Shown here piece by piece: positions 34,898 to 43,357 of a DNA stretch of 64,000 nucleotides. The stretch is from DASZHJ01 sp035517495. Its GTDB lineage: Bacteria; Pseudomonadota; Alphaproteobacteria; ATCC43930; CGMCC-115725. A program made the translations under genes and the position numbers. Each line of letters starts with the position of its first letter. Position 1 is the first letter of the stretch. Below the pieces are notes generated by a model. That model saw only the letters and a program-made list of their open reading frames with translations, searched no databases and was not told where the DNA came from. Location of the stretch: assembly GCA_035517495.1 (NCBI GenBank), contig DATIYT010000019.1:1-64000 (forward strand), read 5' to 3'.

Positions 34898-35650
34898 TCA
34901 ATGAAACGTGCGGCCGGCGTCGATCACCACCGTCTCGCCGGTCATGGTCTCGCTGCGGCACATCGCCACCACCATGTCGGCGCAATCGTCCTTGTCGGCG
35001 GCTTTCTTGAGGAGCGATCCCGTGGCCGAACGCTCGACCTGCTCGGGCCGGAGATTGGCGGTCGCACGGGTCCCTTCGAGCAGTCCCGGCGCCACGCAAT
35101 TGACGAGCGTCTCCGGTGCGAGCGCCACCGCCATGCAGCGCGTCAGGTGGATGAGGCCCGCCTTCGAGACCGCATAGGCGATTGATGAACCCGTGGGTCC
35201 GAGCCCCGCGATCGAGGCGATGTTGACGATGCGGCCGCGCTTTTGCGCCTTCATCACCGGCGCCGCCGCCTTGATGAGACGCAACGGGCCTGTCAGGTTG
35301 ACGGCCATGATCTTGTCCCAGACCTCGAAGGTAAGATTGTCGAGGTCGGTGAAGGGTATCGCCTTGTTGAAGGCGGCATCGTTGACGAGAATGTCGAGCC
35401 GGCCATAGCGCCCGTTCACCTCGCGGACCACCCGCTCCACCGCGGCGCCGTCGGTCACGTCGCAGGCGAACGCCGCAGCGTTGACCTGATACCGCGATGC
35501 GAGCTCGCGCGCGACACCCTCGGCCTGCTCGCGGCTTTGCGCATAGACGACGGCGACATGCGCGCCTTCCTTGGCGAGCGCGTGACAGATGCGCTGCCCC
35601 AGCCCGCCATTGCCTCCCGTCACCAGCGCGACCGCGCCCCTCAAATTCAT
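34898..35650 (-). CDS. Short-chain dehydrogenase/reductase (SDR)
   Basis: 250 residues from ATG 35650, with GGAGG upstream on the minus strand. Cofactor loop ALVTGGNGGLGQRI, DVTD, VNDAAFNKAIPF (N-x-A-A), catalytic Ser in IVNIASIAGLG and YAVSK (Tyr, Lys). PGLLEGTRA follows. The classical FabG-type fold prefers NADP or NAD; the short acidic pattern after the second strand is not decisive. It lies between the MFS gene and the second amidohydrolase, and could take part in the same catabolic route. Confidence 0.92.
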   Translation of the reverse strand: MNLRGAVALVTGGNGGLGQRICHALAKEGAHVAVVYAQSREQAEGVARELASRYQVNAAAFACDVTDGAAVERVVREVNGRYGRLDILVNDAAFNKAIPFTDLDNLTFEVWDKIMAVNLTGPLRLIKAAAPVMKAQKRGRIVNIASIAGLGPTGSSIAYAVSKAGLIHLTRCMAVALAPETLVNCVAPGLLEGTRATANLRPEQVERSATGSLLKKAADKDDCADMVVAMCRSETMTGETVVIDAGRTFH

Positions 35651-35695
35651 CTGATGCCTCCGCTCTGCAAGCACATGCCGGTCGCAAATAAGTTC

Positions 35696-35810
35696 AGGAG
35701 ATGTGGGGATGAACGGGGAGATGAGGGGCGTACACCACGATTGCTCGGGGTCCGCGAAGACATTAGCCGCCCATATCCCTTGATCCCCAATTCATCCTCC
35801 CATCCCCTCG
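35696..35810. repeat. Dispersed inverted repeat, family B copy 2
   Basis: The left arm GGAGATGTGGGGATGAACGG continues GGAGATGAGGGG; the right arm contains CCCTTGATCCCCAATTCATC and CTCCCATCCCCTCG (35778-35810). Same pattern as the copies at 29703 and 49767. It occupies the whole gap between the SDR and amidohydrolase genes. Confidence 0.75.
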
Positions 35811-35838
35811 CTTTTTCCGATGGCCGGCATCGCACCCA

Positions 35839-36981
35839 TCAATTAATGAGCCCATAGAACTTACCGGCGTTCTCGCAGGTGATCTTGTGCGTCGTCTCGG
35901 CCGGCAGATGGCCGAACTGCTCGGCGATGTATTTCGTGGATTCGGGCCAGACGCCGTCGCCGTGCGGATAGTCGCAGCCCCACATCAGCGTCTCCACGCC
36001 CATATCTTCGATGAGCTTGCCGCCGATGCGGTCGAACTGGAACGTCGCCTTGCAGCGCTCGCGCCAATAGTCGCTGGGCTTCTTCTTGAGGCCCAGATCC
36101 TGGAAGCGGTCCTCCCACTCGAAATCCATGCGGTCGAGCGCATAGGGGATCCAGCCGATACCGCTCTCGCCGAAGGCGACTCGGATATTGGGATAGCGCT
36201 CGAACACCGCCGCACCCATCAGCGCCGCGAGGATGTTGACGAGGTTCATCTGGAAGCCCGACACCACCGTGAAGAAGGCGGCGCGCCGGGTCTTGCCGGT
36301 CTGATCCTCGAGCTTCCTGTGCGGCATCGTCGGGAAGGTGTGGAAGTGCAGCGGCAGTCGCACCTCGTTCACGGCCTGCCAGAGCGGCTCCCAGAGGGGA
36401 TGCCACATCGGCTCCATGTCCCAGCTGCACGACAGTTCGAGGCCGCGCAGGCCGAGCTTCGCGACGCGGTGGACTTCCTTCACCGCTGCGTCGATGTCGC
36501 CGTAGGGAAGGCAGGCGAGACCGATCTGGCGCTCCGGATAGTGCCGGCAGAAATCCCGGAGCCAGTTGTTGTAGATGCGCAGCATCTCATTGGCGGCCTC
36601 GCGATCGTTGAGCCGGCTCGCGGCGCCCAGGATGCCGTAGATCACCTCGGCATCGACACCGTCGCGGTCCATATCCTTGATGCGCAAATCCGGGTCGGAA
36701 ACCCGGCGGATGCCCTTCTTGCCGTCGTCGTAGAGCCCGGTCGAGGCCATGATGTCGACGCGGGCGTGGCTGCCGGGAACGAATTTCTGGCCGGCGGGCC
36801 CGACGCCGTTGACCAGGCCGAAATTGGCGCCGTTCTTGGCGGTCCAGCGCGGTCCGTCCGGGCCGTCCGCGACGAACGGCATGCGATCCTTGAGCGCAGT
36901 GGGCGCCTCCGAGACGAACAGATCGGGCGGCATCCACGGTAGATCGAGGTGGCAATCGGCGGAAATGCGGCGGTATTGCAT
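35839..36981 (-). CDS. Amidohydrolase family protein
   Basis: 380 residues. RISADCHLDLPWMPPDLF at the start and GCDYPHGDGVWPESTKYIAE near the end are the metal-site ends of an amidohydrolase_2 TIM barrel; LPLHFHTFPTMPH supplies another metal His; RVAFGESGIGWIPYALDRMD is a common family segment. LYDDGKKGIRRVSDPDLRIK and MDRDGVDAEVIYG are typical of the group annotated as predicted metal-dependent hydrolases or decarboxylases. Substrate unknown, probably an aromatic or cyclic acid. Upstream SDR and family B repeat separate it from the MFS gene. Confidence 0.88.
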   Translation of the reverse strand: MQYRRISADCHLDLPWMPPDLFVSEAPTALKDRMPFVADGPDGPRWTAKNGANFGLVNGVGPAGQKFVPGSHARVDIMASTGLYDDGKKGIRRVSDPDLRIKDMDRDGVDAEVIYGILGAASRLNDREAANEMLRIYNNWLRDFCRHYPERQIGLACLPYGDIDAAVKEVHRVAKLGLRGLELSCSWDMEPMWHPLWEPLWQAVNEVRLPLHFHTFPTMPHRKLEDQTGKTRRAAFFTVVSGFQMNLVNILAALMGAAVFERYPNIRVAFGESGIGWIPYALDRMDFEWEDRFQDLGLKKKPSDYWRERCKATFQFDRIGGKLIEDMGVETLMWGCDYPHGDGVWPESTKYIAEQFGHLPAETTHKITCENAGKFYGLIN

Positions 36982-37045
36982 AGGCGTCCTCCCGGAGATT
37001 TTTCTGAGCCTATCCTTTATCGCGTCGCGAGGCGATGCCGACCGT

Positions 37046-37169
37046 CAATACACAAATCCACGCCGATAAACACAGATGTACACGGATGGTCTTGGATCTT
37101 TTCTGCGATTGAGACGAATTACAAAAAATCTGTGTCATCTGTGTTTATCGGCGTTGATCTGCGTGTCGT
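37046..37169. repeat. Dispersed inverted repeat, family A copy 2
   Basis: The left arm has CACGCCGATAAACACAGATG (37059-37078) then TACACGGATGG; the right arm has AATCTGTGTCATCTGTGTTT and ATCGGCGTTGATCTGCGTG. It matches copy 1 at 19921-20049 and would form a long stem in either strand's RNA. It lies in the gap between the amidohydrolase start and the glnS stop. Confidence 0.78.
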
Positions 37170-37180
37170 TTTCAATCGCG

Positions 37181-38866
37181 TTACCCGCCCGCCTGCACCT
37201 TGGCCCAAGTGTCGCGCAGCCCGATCGTGCGGTTGAAGATGGGGCGACCAGGCTTCGAGTCCGGATCGCGGCAGAAATAGCCCTGGCGCTCGAACTGCAT
37301 GGGCTCGGGCGAGTTGCCGGCGATGATCGACGGTTCGAGCAGGGCGCCCTCAAGCACTTCGAGCGAATTCGGATTGAGGTCGGCGAACACGTCGCCGCCG
37401 GCGCCGGGATTGCGGCGGGTGAATAGCGGATTGTAGAGGCGAAGCTCCGCCGGAACCGCGTTCGATGCCGCGACCCAGTGGAGGGTCGCCTGCACTTTGC
37501 GTCCGTCGGGCGCATTGCCGCCGCGGGTTGCGGGGTCATAGGTACAGCGGAGTTCCACCACTTCACCGGCAGCGTTCTTGATCGCCTCGCGGCAGGTCAC
37601 GAAATAGGCGTAGCGCAGACGCACCTCGCGCCCCGGCGCCAAGCGAAAGAATTTCTTCGGCGGATTCTCCATGAAGTCGTCACGCTCCACATAGAGCTCG
37701 CGGCCGAAACGGATTCGCCGCGTGCCGGCGGCGGGATCCTCGGGGTTGTTGACGGCTTCGAGCTCCTCGTGCGTACCCTCGGGATAGTTCTCGATCACGA
37801 GCTTCAGGGGGCGCAGCACCGCCATCCGGCGCGGCGCCGCCTTGTTCAGATGCTCGCGCACGGCGTGATCGAACATCGCCATGTCCACAAGGCTGTTGGC
37901 TTTGGCAACGCCGACCCGGCGCGCGAAGTCTCGGATCGCCGTCGGTGGGATGCCGCGGCGTCGGAGCCCCGCCAAAGTCGGCATGCGCGGATCGTCCCAG
38001 CCCGTAACGTGGCCGTCGCGCACGAGGGTCGTCAGCACCCGCTTTGAAAGCACGGTGTAGGCGATGTTGAGGCGCGCGAACTCATACTGATGCGGGCGAA
38101 ACGGCACCGGCAGGTTTTCGAGGCACCAGTCGTAGAGCGGGCGGTGATCCTCGAATTCGAGCGTGCAAATCGAATGCGTGACGTGCTCGATCGCGTCCGA
38201 CTGGCCGTGCGCGAAGTCGTATGTGGGATAGATGCACCACTGCGTGCCGGTGCGCGGATGCGCCGCGTGCAGGATGCGATAGAGCACGGGGTCGCGGAGA
38301 TTGATGTTGCCCGAGGTCATGTCGATCTTGGCGCGCAGCACGCGCGCGCCGATCGGGAATTCGCCGGCGCGCATGCGGCGGAACAGGTCGAGGTTCTCGG
38401 CGACCGACCGGTTGCGATACGGGCTCTCGCGGCCGGGCTCGGTCAAGGTGCCGCGCATCGCCCGCATTTCCTCGGCCGAGAGATCGTCCACATAGGCCTT
38501 GCCGTGCTGGATCAGGTGCTCCGCCCATTGATAGAGCTGCTCGAAGTAATCGGAGGCGTGGTAGAGATGCGCGCCCCAATCGAATCCGAGCCAACGCACG
38601 TCGCGCTCGATAGCGTCGATGAATTCCTGCTCTTCCTTGGCCGGATTGGTGTCGTCGAAGCGCAGATTGCAGTGCCCGCCATATTCCTCGGCCAGGCCGA
38701 AATTGAGACAGATCGACTTGGCGTGTCCGATGTGCAGATAGCCGTTGGGCTCCGGCGGAAAGCGCGTTACCACGGTTGTGACGCGCTTTGCCGCGAGATC
38801 GGCATCGACGATGTCGCGGATGAAATCGCGACCGGCTTCGGTCACGGTTGTCTCGACTGCCATCAT
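37181..38866 (-). CDS. glnS: Glutaminyl-tRNA synthetase
   Basis: 561 residues from ATG 38866, chosen because GGAAGGAG precedes it. Class I motif FPPEPNGYLHIGHAKS and the KMSKS-like VLSKR with its context SRRVLTTLVRDG-type residues (TVLSKRVLTTLVRDGHVTGW), FDDTNPAKEEQEFIDAI, and WCIYPTYDFAHGQSDAIEHV are specific to GlnRS. It charges tRNA-Gln directly, so amidotransferase-dependent Gln-tRNA synthesis may be partly redundant here. It is a core gene in the middle of accessory genes; no tRNA gene is nearby. Confidence 0.97.
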   Translation of the reverse strand: MMAVETTVTEAGRDFIRDIVDADLAAKRVTTVVTRFPPEPNGYLHIGHAKSICLNFGLAEEYGGHCNLRFDDTNPAKEEQEFIDAIERDVRWLGFDWGAHLYHASDYFEQLYQWAEHLIQHGKAYVDDLSAEEMRAMRGTLTEPGRESPYRNRSVAENLDLFRRMRAGEFPIGARVLRAKIDMTSGNINLRDPVLYRILHAAHPRTGTQWCIYPTYDFAHGQSDAIEHVTHSICTLEFEDHRPLYDWCLENLPVPFRPHQYEFARLNIAYTVLSKRVLTTLVRDGHVTGWDDPRMPTLAGLRRRGIPPTAIRDFARRVGVAKANSLVDMAMFDHAVREHLNKAAPRRMAVLRPLKLVIENYPEGTHEELEAVNNPEDPAAGTRRIRFGRELYVERDDFMENPPKKFFRLAPGREVRLRYAYFVTCREAIKNAAGEVVELRCTYDPATRGGNAPDGRKVQATLHWVAASNAVPAELRLYNPLFTRRNPGAGGDVFADLNPNSLEVLEGALLEPSIIAGNSPEPMQFERQGYFCRDPDSKPGRPIFNRTIGLRDTWAKVQAGG

Positions 38867-38960
38867 GAATCTCCTTCCGCGCACACTACCCGCGGAAGCC
38901 CCGGCATGCCAAGGCGCCTCTATCCCCGACGCAAGAAATCGGATGGATCGACGAAGGACT

Positions 38961-39100
38961 CACCACAAAGGCACTGAGAACACGGAGCGCCTTTTTTTCG
39001 AGGCCGCGTGCGTCCTTTGCCCCAGTGGTTTGTCAAACTGGTCTCTCTCGAGGGACGCGATCGCTTTATCCCGCGACCTCCGTGCCTCTGCGGTGACCTT
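38961..39100. repeat. Dispersed inverted repeat, family C
   Basis: The left arm CACCACAAAGGCACTGAGAA then CACGGAG is complementary to the right arm GACCTCCGTGCCTCTGCGGT at 39075-39094. A third, different sequence family from A and B, but with the same design. It fills the gap between glnS and the serine hydrolase. Confidence 0.7.
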
Positions 39101-39105
39101 GCTTG

Positions 39106-40476
39106 TCACCGCCCCTCGTAGCGGCGCGTGAGTTCGCGGATCACCTGCCGCTCCGACAGGAGCTTGTTGCCGGCGAGCCAAAGCGCATGAGCGCGGCCTC
39201 TCCCGTCGCGTTCCAGGCGCACCGGCTCGCCATGGTTCGCGACGCCGCTCGCGAGCACGATCTTGCCGCGGTCGCGGCCCGTGACCTCGATCTCGCTCGC
39301 GTCCATGAACGGGTTGAGAAACCCCGGCAGCGCCACGAGCACCTTCCTCGTCGTCGGCACCAGATCGACCGTGCCCCAAAGCGTCCACCAGCGCCCCGAC
39401 CACGCCTTGAGGCGGGCGGGCGGCGCGCCGTTCTGCGCGAAGCAGCGGATGATGTGCAGGATTCCGTCGAGCCAGAGCCCGGCGAGGCCATCCGCGGAAT
39501 TGGTGAGTACGGAGATCGTGAGATTGCGCGTCGGCACGTGCAGGGTGCGCGTGATATAGCCCTGGAAACCGCCGCCATGACCGAAATGGTCCCAATCGCC
39601 GAACGTGCCGCTGCCGACGCCCAGACCGTAATAACTTTCGATGCTGGAATGCGGACTGCGCCATTGGCGGCGGATCATCTCGCGCCGGCTCGCGGCCGAG
39701 AGGACGCCGTGGTGCGCCTTGGGATCGAGCCCGCTGAACCAGCGCACGAGATCGGCCGCGGTGCTGATGAAACCGGTGGCGGCGGCCAGCGCGCGGGTCG
39801 AATTCTCGCCAGGGATAACGACGCGGCGGCCCAAGGGCAGGACCATGCTGTGGCCGCGCGAGAAGGGCGTGCCGCGCTTCAGCGGCACGTCCGGCTCGGT
39901 CTCCTCGAGGCCTGCAGCTTCCACGATCTCGCGCTTGATCCAGCGATTGTAGGACTCGCCGGTGATCGCCTCGATCGCCATGCCGAGAAGCCCGTAACCG
40001 TGGTTCGAATATTTGAAGCGAGTGTTGGGATCGATAATGGTCCCATCCGCCAAGTCGGCGCGGATTTCGTCAGCGTCTAGGAATGGCCGGCGGTCCTGCC
40101 ACTGACCGCTGTCGCGGCCGTCGCGCACCACCCCGCCGCTGTGCGAGAGCAGCTGTTGCAGCGTCACGGCGGCGAGGCCGCGATGGAGCCCGTCCACGTA
40201 GAGCCCCACGGGATCGTCGAGGTGCAGCTTGCGTCGCTCGCGCAATTTCATGATACCGGCGGCAGTGAAGCTCTTCGAATGCGAGGCGACGCGGAAGCGA
40301 TGGCGCGGCGTTAGTTCGATGCCGCGCTTCAGATCGGCGTGGCCCCAAGCCCGCTCGAACACGACCCGCCCGCGTTCGGCGATCGCGACGACGAGGCCCG
40401 GCCGCTCCCAATCGCGCATCTGAAAGTCGAGCCAGCGCGGCACGTAGTCGAGAGCGGCTGCGAGCGTTTTTTCCAT
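39106..40476 (-). CDS. Serine hydrolase, class C beta-lactamase-like
   Basis: 456 residues from ATG 40476 (GGAG eight bases upstream). The active site is SHSK at Ser65-Lys68 (FRVASHSKSFTAAGIM), followed by LLSHSGGV, and the Tyr-x-Asn element YSNHGYGLLGMAIE; a HxG-like HGGGFQGYITRTL replaces KTG. No signal peptide is visible, so it is probably cytosolic. The C-terminal ~110 residues form an extra beta-rich domain (SGRWWTLWGTVDLVPTTRKV). Likely an esterase or peptidase of the S12 family. Divergent from the Cys-rich secreted protein gene. Confidence 0.88.
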   Translation of the reverse strand: MEKTLAAALDYVPRWLDFQMRDWERPGLVVAIAERGRVVFERAWGHADLKRGIELTPRHRFRVASHSKSFTAAGIMKLRERRKLHLDDPVGLYVDGLHRGLAAVTLQQLLSHSGGVVRDGRDSGQWQDRRPFLDADEIRADLADGTIIDPNTRFKYSNHGYGLLGMAIEAITGESYNRWIKREIVEAAGLEETEPDVPLKRGTPFSRGHSMVLPLGRRVVIPGENSTRALAAATGFISTAADLVRWFSGLDPKAHHGVLSAASRREMIRRQWRSPHSSIESYYGLGVGSGTFGDWDHFGHGGGFQGYITRTLHVPTRNLTISVLTNSADGLAGLWLDGILHIIRCFAQNGAPPARLKAWSGRWWTLWGTVDLVPTTRKVLVALPGFLNPFMDASEIEVTGRDRGKIVLASGVANHGEPVRLERDGRGRAHALWLAGNKLLSERQVIRELTRRYEGR

Positions 40477-40581
40477 GGACGTTCTCCGGGCAGTCGGCGC
40501 GCAACAGGTTAAACAGAGATTGATAGAAAACAACCCCTAGGTTAGTATTGCTCTAGCTGTTCGCATCGGATGGGGGCCGTC

Positions 40582-41652
40582 ATGCGCATGTACAGCATTC
40601 AAAAGATCAGCTTCTTCATTCTGATTCTGGCGGCGGCGCTGGTTTGGACGGGCGAGGCCTTGGCCAAGGCTAGGTTGCTCAATTGCCCCTGCACCAACTG
40701 CTCCTATACCAACGGACGTGCGCAGTCGACCTATGTGTTCCCGGTCGATTTCAACACGACCGTGGCGGGCCGTGCCGCTTACGACAACGCCGAGGCTGCC
40801 GCGATGAAGGCGGCCGACCAGGCCGCCGTCGCAGCCATGGCCGCCGCTTTCAAGAATGCGCCCTCTTGTCCCCAACCCTGCATGGCAACGCCATTCTGGA
40901 ACTTCACCCATGGGCCGCCCTTTGCCGGCGGCACTGGAGGCAACGGCATCGCCCGCTCGCTCTGGAAGATCAATTATACCTGCGTCAAGATTCCGATCCT
41001 GTTCGTCACCGCGGCGACCTCTCCGCAGCCGCCAGGCGCCGCAGCAGTAACGCCGCCTTGCGTCGGCTGTACCGTCGAGACGCCGCCGACGCCCTGCACC
41101 AGTCCCGGCAGTCCGGGTTGCCCGTATTCGCAGCCGCAGTCCTGCACCGGCCCCAATTGCGGCGGTTGCACCCCCGGCACCATGGGTTGCCCCTATGCGC
41201 CGCCCCAAGCCTGCACAGGGCCCAACTGCCCTGGCGCCACCTCCTGCCGCGGGCCGGACGGCGACACGCGGGTCGTGCAGCTCCATTCGGACCTGGCGGC
41301 GGCCGCTCCGGAGGGCCAGCGGCTGCTCTCCGACTATCAGTTGCAGCTGGCCGGATTTCCGTTTGGATCGGCCCCGCTGAGTCTAGTGTCATCCATGGGC
41401 CAGATCGATGCGACGTCGACGCAACTGGTGTCGATGCTTCAAACCCAGGCTCAACACGTGGACGAGCTGAATCAGTTGGACCTGACGGTCCCCTGCTCCG
41501 CAGGCGTGCCGCCACCGCAAACCGGACCCGGCGTTCCACCCTTCCTTCCCGGCGCCTTCGGCTTCGGCTTCACCTTCGGCGGTCATGGCGGCGGTGACCA
41601 TGGCGGCGACGATCGCAGCCGTGGTGGTTCCGACAGCGGACGCCGGCCTTAG
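40582..41652 (+). CDS. Cys-rich secreted protein of unknown function
   Basis: 356 residues from ATG 40582, which gives a compact signal peptide (YSIQKISFFILILAAALVW, cleavage near ALAKA); ATG 40570 is also possible. I do not recognise the family. The mature protein starts LLNCPCTNCSY, holds 18 Cys, and has two imperfect repeats, GCPYSQPQSCTGPNC and GCPYAPPQACTGPNC, in a Pro/Gly/Thr-rich linker (about 180-230). A helical region then has no Cys, and the protein ends in a Gly/His/Asp tail (FGGHGGGDHGGDD) that could bind metal. It is probably periplasmic or on the surface, with many disulfides. Converges on the rhomboid gene. Confidence 0.75.
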   Translation: MRMYSIQKISFFILILAAALVWTGEALAKARLLNCPCTNCSYTNGRAQSTYVFPVDFNTTVAGRAAYDNAEAAAMKAADQAAVAAMAAAFKNAPSCPQPCMATPFWNFTHGPPFAGGTGGNGIARSLWKINYTCVKIPILFVTAATSPQPPGAAAVTPPCVGCTVETPPTPCTSPGSPGCPYSQPQSCTGPNCGGCTPGTMGCPYAPPQACTGPNCPGATSCRGPDGDTRVVQLHSDLAAAAPEGQRLLSDYQLQLAGFPFGSAPLSLVSSMGQIDATSTQLVSMLQTQAQHVDELNQLDLTVPCSAGVPPPQTGPGVPPFLPGAFGFGFTFGGHGGGDHGGDDRSRGGSDSGRRP

Positions 41653-41670
41653 TCCAGGAGCCGCGGCGGA

Positions 41671-42336
41671 TCACTCGAAACCCGCATCCCGCTGCTCGGC
41701 CAATCGCCGTGGGTCTTCGAGCACGCGCGCCGTCAAGGCGCCGAATATGGCGCCGCCGATGTGCGCTAGATACGCGACGCCGCCGGTATCCACATCGGTG
41801 ACCGCACCGAAGCTGAAGAGCTGAATGAGGAACCACAACCCGATCAAGACCACCGCGGGCACCAGCGTCACCCGCCAAAACCAGCCAAGGATCAGGACCG
41901 TGCGGATCTGGTCGCGCGGATAGGTCACAAGAAACGCGCCCATGACCGCGGCGATGGCGCCGCTCGCGCCGAGATTGGGGATTCCGGAGGAGGGATCGAC
42001 CGCGATCTGCGCCAGCATGGCGATGAGTCCGCCCACCAAATAGAAGGCGAGGTACCGGAACGGATTCATCACGTCTTCGATCTGCGGGCCAAAGGCCCAC
42101 AAGAACACCATGTTGCCCAAAATATGCAGCCAGCCCGCATGCATGAACATGGCGGTCAGCAGCGTGATCCAATGCCGGCCCGCGACGATGTCCGCGGGCA
42201 CCACGGACCAGTCGAGCACGAACTGATCGCCGCCCGCGAGCTCAAGCAGAAACATCACCGCATTCGCGGCGATGATGGCGGCGGTTACGATCGGAACATG
42301 CAGCGGGCGCCGCGTTTCATCCCCGAGCGGGATCAT
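41671..42336 (-). CDS. Rhomboid family intramembrane serine protease
   Basis: 221 residues, about six membrane helices. Catalytic Ser125 lies in NLGASGAIAAVMGAFL and His192 in VAYLAHIGGAIFG; MFMHAGWLHILGNMVFLWAF is the usual N-terminal rhomboid segment. It cleaves single-pass membrane proteins inside the bilayer. It starts 10 bases after the first HlyD gene of the export operon and is probably the last gene of that transcript, so it might process an exported or regulatory membrane protein. Overlap with the Cys-rich gene is absent (18-base gap, converging). Confidence 0.92.
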   Translation of the reverse strand: MIPLGDETRRPLHVPIVTAAIIAANAVMFLLELAGGDQFVLDWSVVPADIVAGRHWITLLTAMFMHAGWLHILGNMVFLWAFGPQIEDVMNPFRYLAFYLVGGLIAMLAQIAVDPSSGIPNLGASGAIAAVMGAFLVTYPRDQIRTVLILGWFWRVTLVPAVVLIGLWFLIQLFSFGAVTDVDTGGVAYLAHIGGAIFGALTARVLEDPRRLAEQRDAGFE

Positions 42337-42346
42337 GCCAACATCA

Positions 42347-43357
42347 CTATCGCTGTCCCGGACTCCCCACGGGCTCCAGCCAAACCGTCATTCCCGGTTG
42401 CAATCCGGACGCGGAAGCCGCGATTGTGTCCGCCCGAAGCACGAACGTGTTCAAGTCGTGGTCGCCCACCACACGGGCCGCACGCCACACCGCAAATTCG
42501 CCGCGTGGAACCATTTCCGTCACTCGCGCCTCGATCCGGGCGCCCCCACCCAGCGGGACGAGTTCGACGGCTGCGCCGAGGCGGAGATCACCGAGCTGAT
42601 CCTCGCGGAGGTTGAAACTGGCCCAGCGCCGCCCGGCGGCTTCGAGGGTCATCACGGGCTGACCAGGGACGATGGCCTCGCCGGGCTCAGCGACGATCAG
42701 CGCGACGACACCGTCTGATGGCGCGCTAATGCGCAATTTGGCGACGCGGGCCGCTATGACGGATTCCGCGGCCGCAGCGGCCTCGACCCTAGAGTCCGCG
42801 ATCGCGAGTTCCTCGCGGGTCGGTCCGCTATGGGCGGCCTCATACGCCTGTTCCGCCGCCTGGAGGTCCGCGCGTGCGGTGCCAACCTTAGCGGCGGCTT
42901 CATCAAGCTTTTGTCGCGAGACATCCGCACTTTTGACGAGCTGCGAGTTGCGCGCGTATTCCTGTTCCGCGTAGGTCAGATTTGCCTTGGCTCTCTCGAT
43001 TTCGCGCGCAAGCATCTGGACACGCTCATCCCGAATTCCCGCATAAACGCGGTCGCGTGCGGCCTGTGCCTCGTTGAGCTGGGCAGTCGCGAGCACCAAC
43101 GCCGCGCTCAGCTCGGGATTGCTGAGCTCGACAAGCTCGTCGCCGGCGCGGACGCTCTGTCCGGCAGTCACGGCGAACCGAGCGAGGCGACCACTGATCT
43201 CCGGCGCGATCTTTATTTCGGTCGCATGGACGACGCCCGGCGCGCGTTGCGCCGTGACGCCCGAACCCAGCATCAAGAACAACAGAACCCCGCCGGCTCC
43301 CAGCAACGCCGCTGCCGCAGCGATGGTAAAGGTTCGCTGGCTTCCGCTATGCCGCAT
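42347..43357 (-). CDS. HlyD family periplasmic adaptor (second)
   Basis: 336 residues: membrane anchor (IAAAAALLGAGGVLLFLMLG), a lipoyl half-motif (IAPEISGRLARFAVTAGQSV), an alpha-hairpin of ~120 residues (ALVLATAQLNEAQAARDRVY to the REELAIADSRVEAAAAAES helix), the second lipoyl half (LRISAPSDGVVALIVAEPGE) and a beta domain. It links an inner membrane pump to an outer membrane channel. The start overlaps the permease gene by 11 bases. It resembles the other adaptor (45659-46699) but is not a recent copy. Confidence 0.9.
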   Translation of the reverse strand: MRHSGSQRTFTIAAAAALLGAGGVLLFLMLGSGVTAQRAPGVVHATEIKIAPEISGRLARFAVTAGQSVRAGDELVELSNPELSAALVLATAQLNEAQAARDRVYAGIRDERVQMLAREIERAKANLTYAEQEYARNSQLVKSADVSRQKLDEAAAKVGTARADLQAAEQAYEAAHSGPTREELAIADSRVEAAAAAESVIAARVAKLRISAPSDGVVALIVAEPGEAIVPGQPVMTLEAAGRRWASFNLREDQLGDLRLGAAVELVPLGGGARIEARVTEMVPRGEFAVWRAARVVGDHDLNTFVLRADTIAASASGLQPGMTVWLEPVGSPGQR

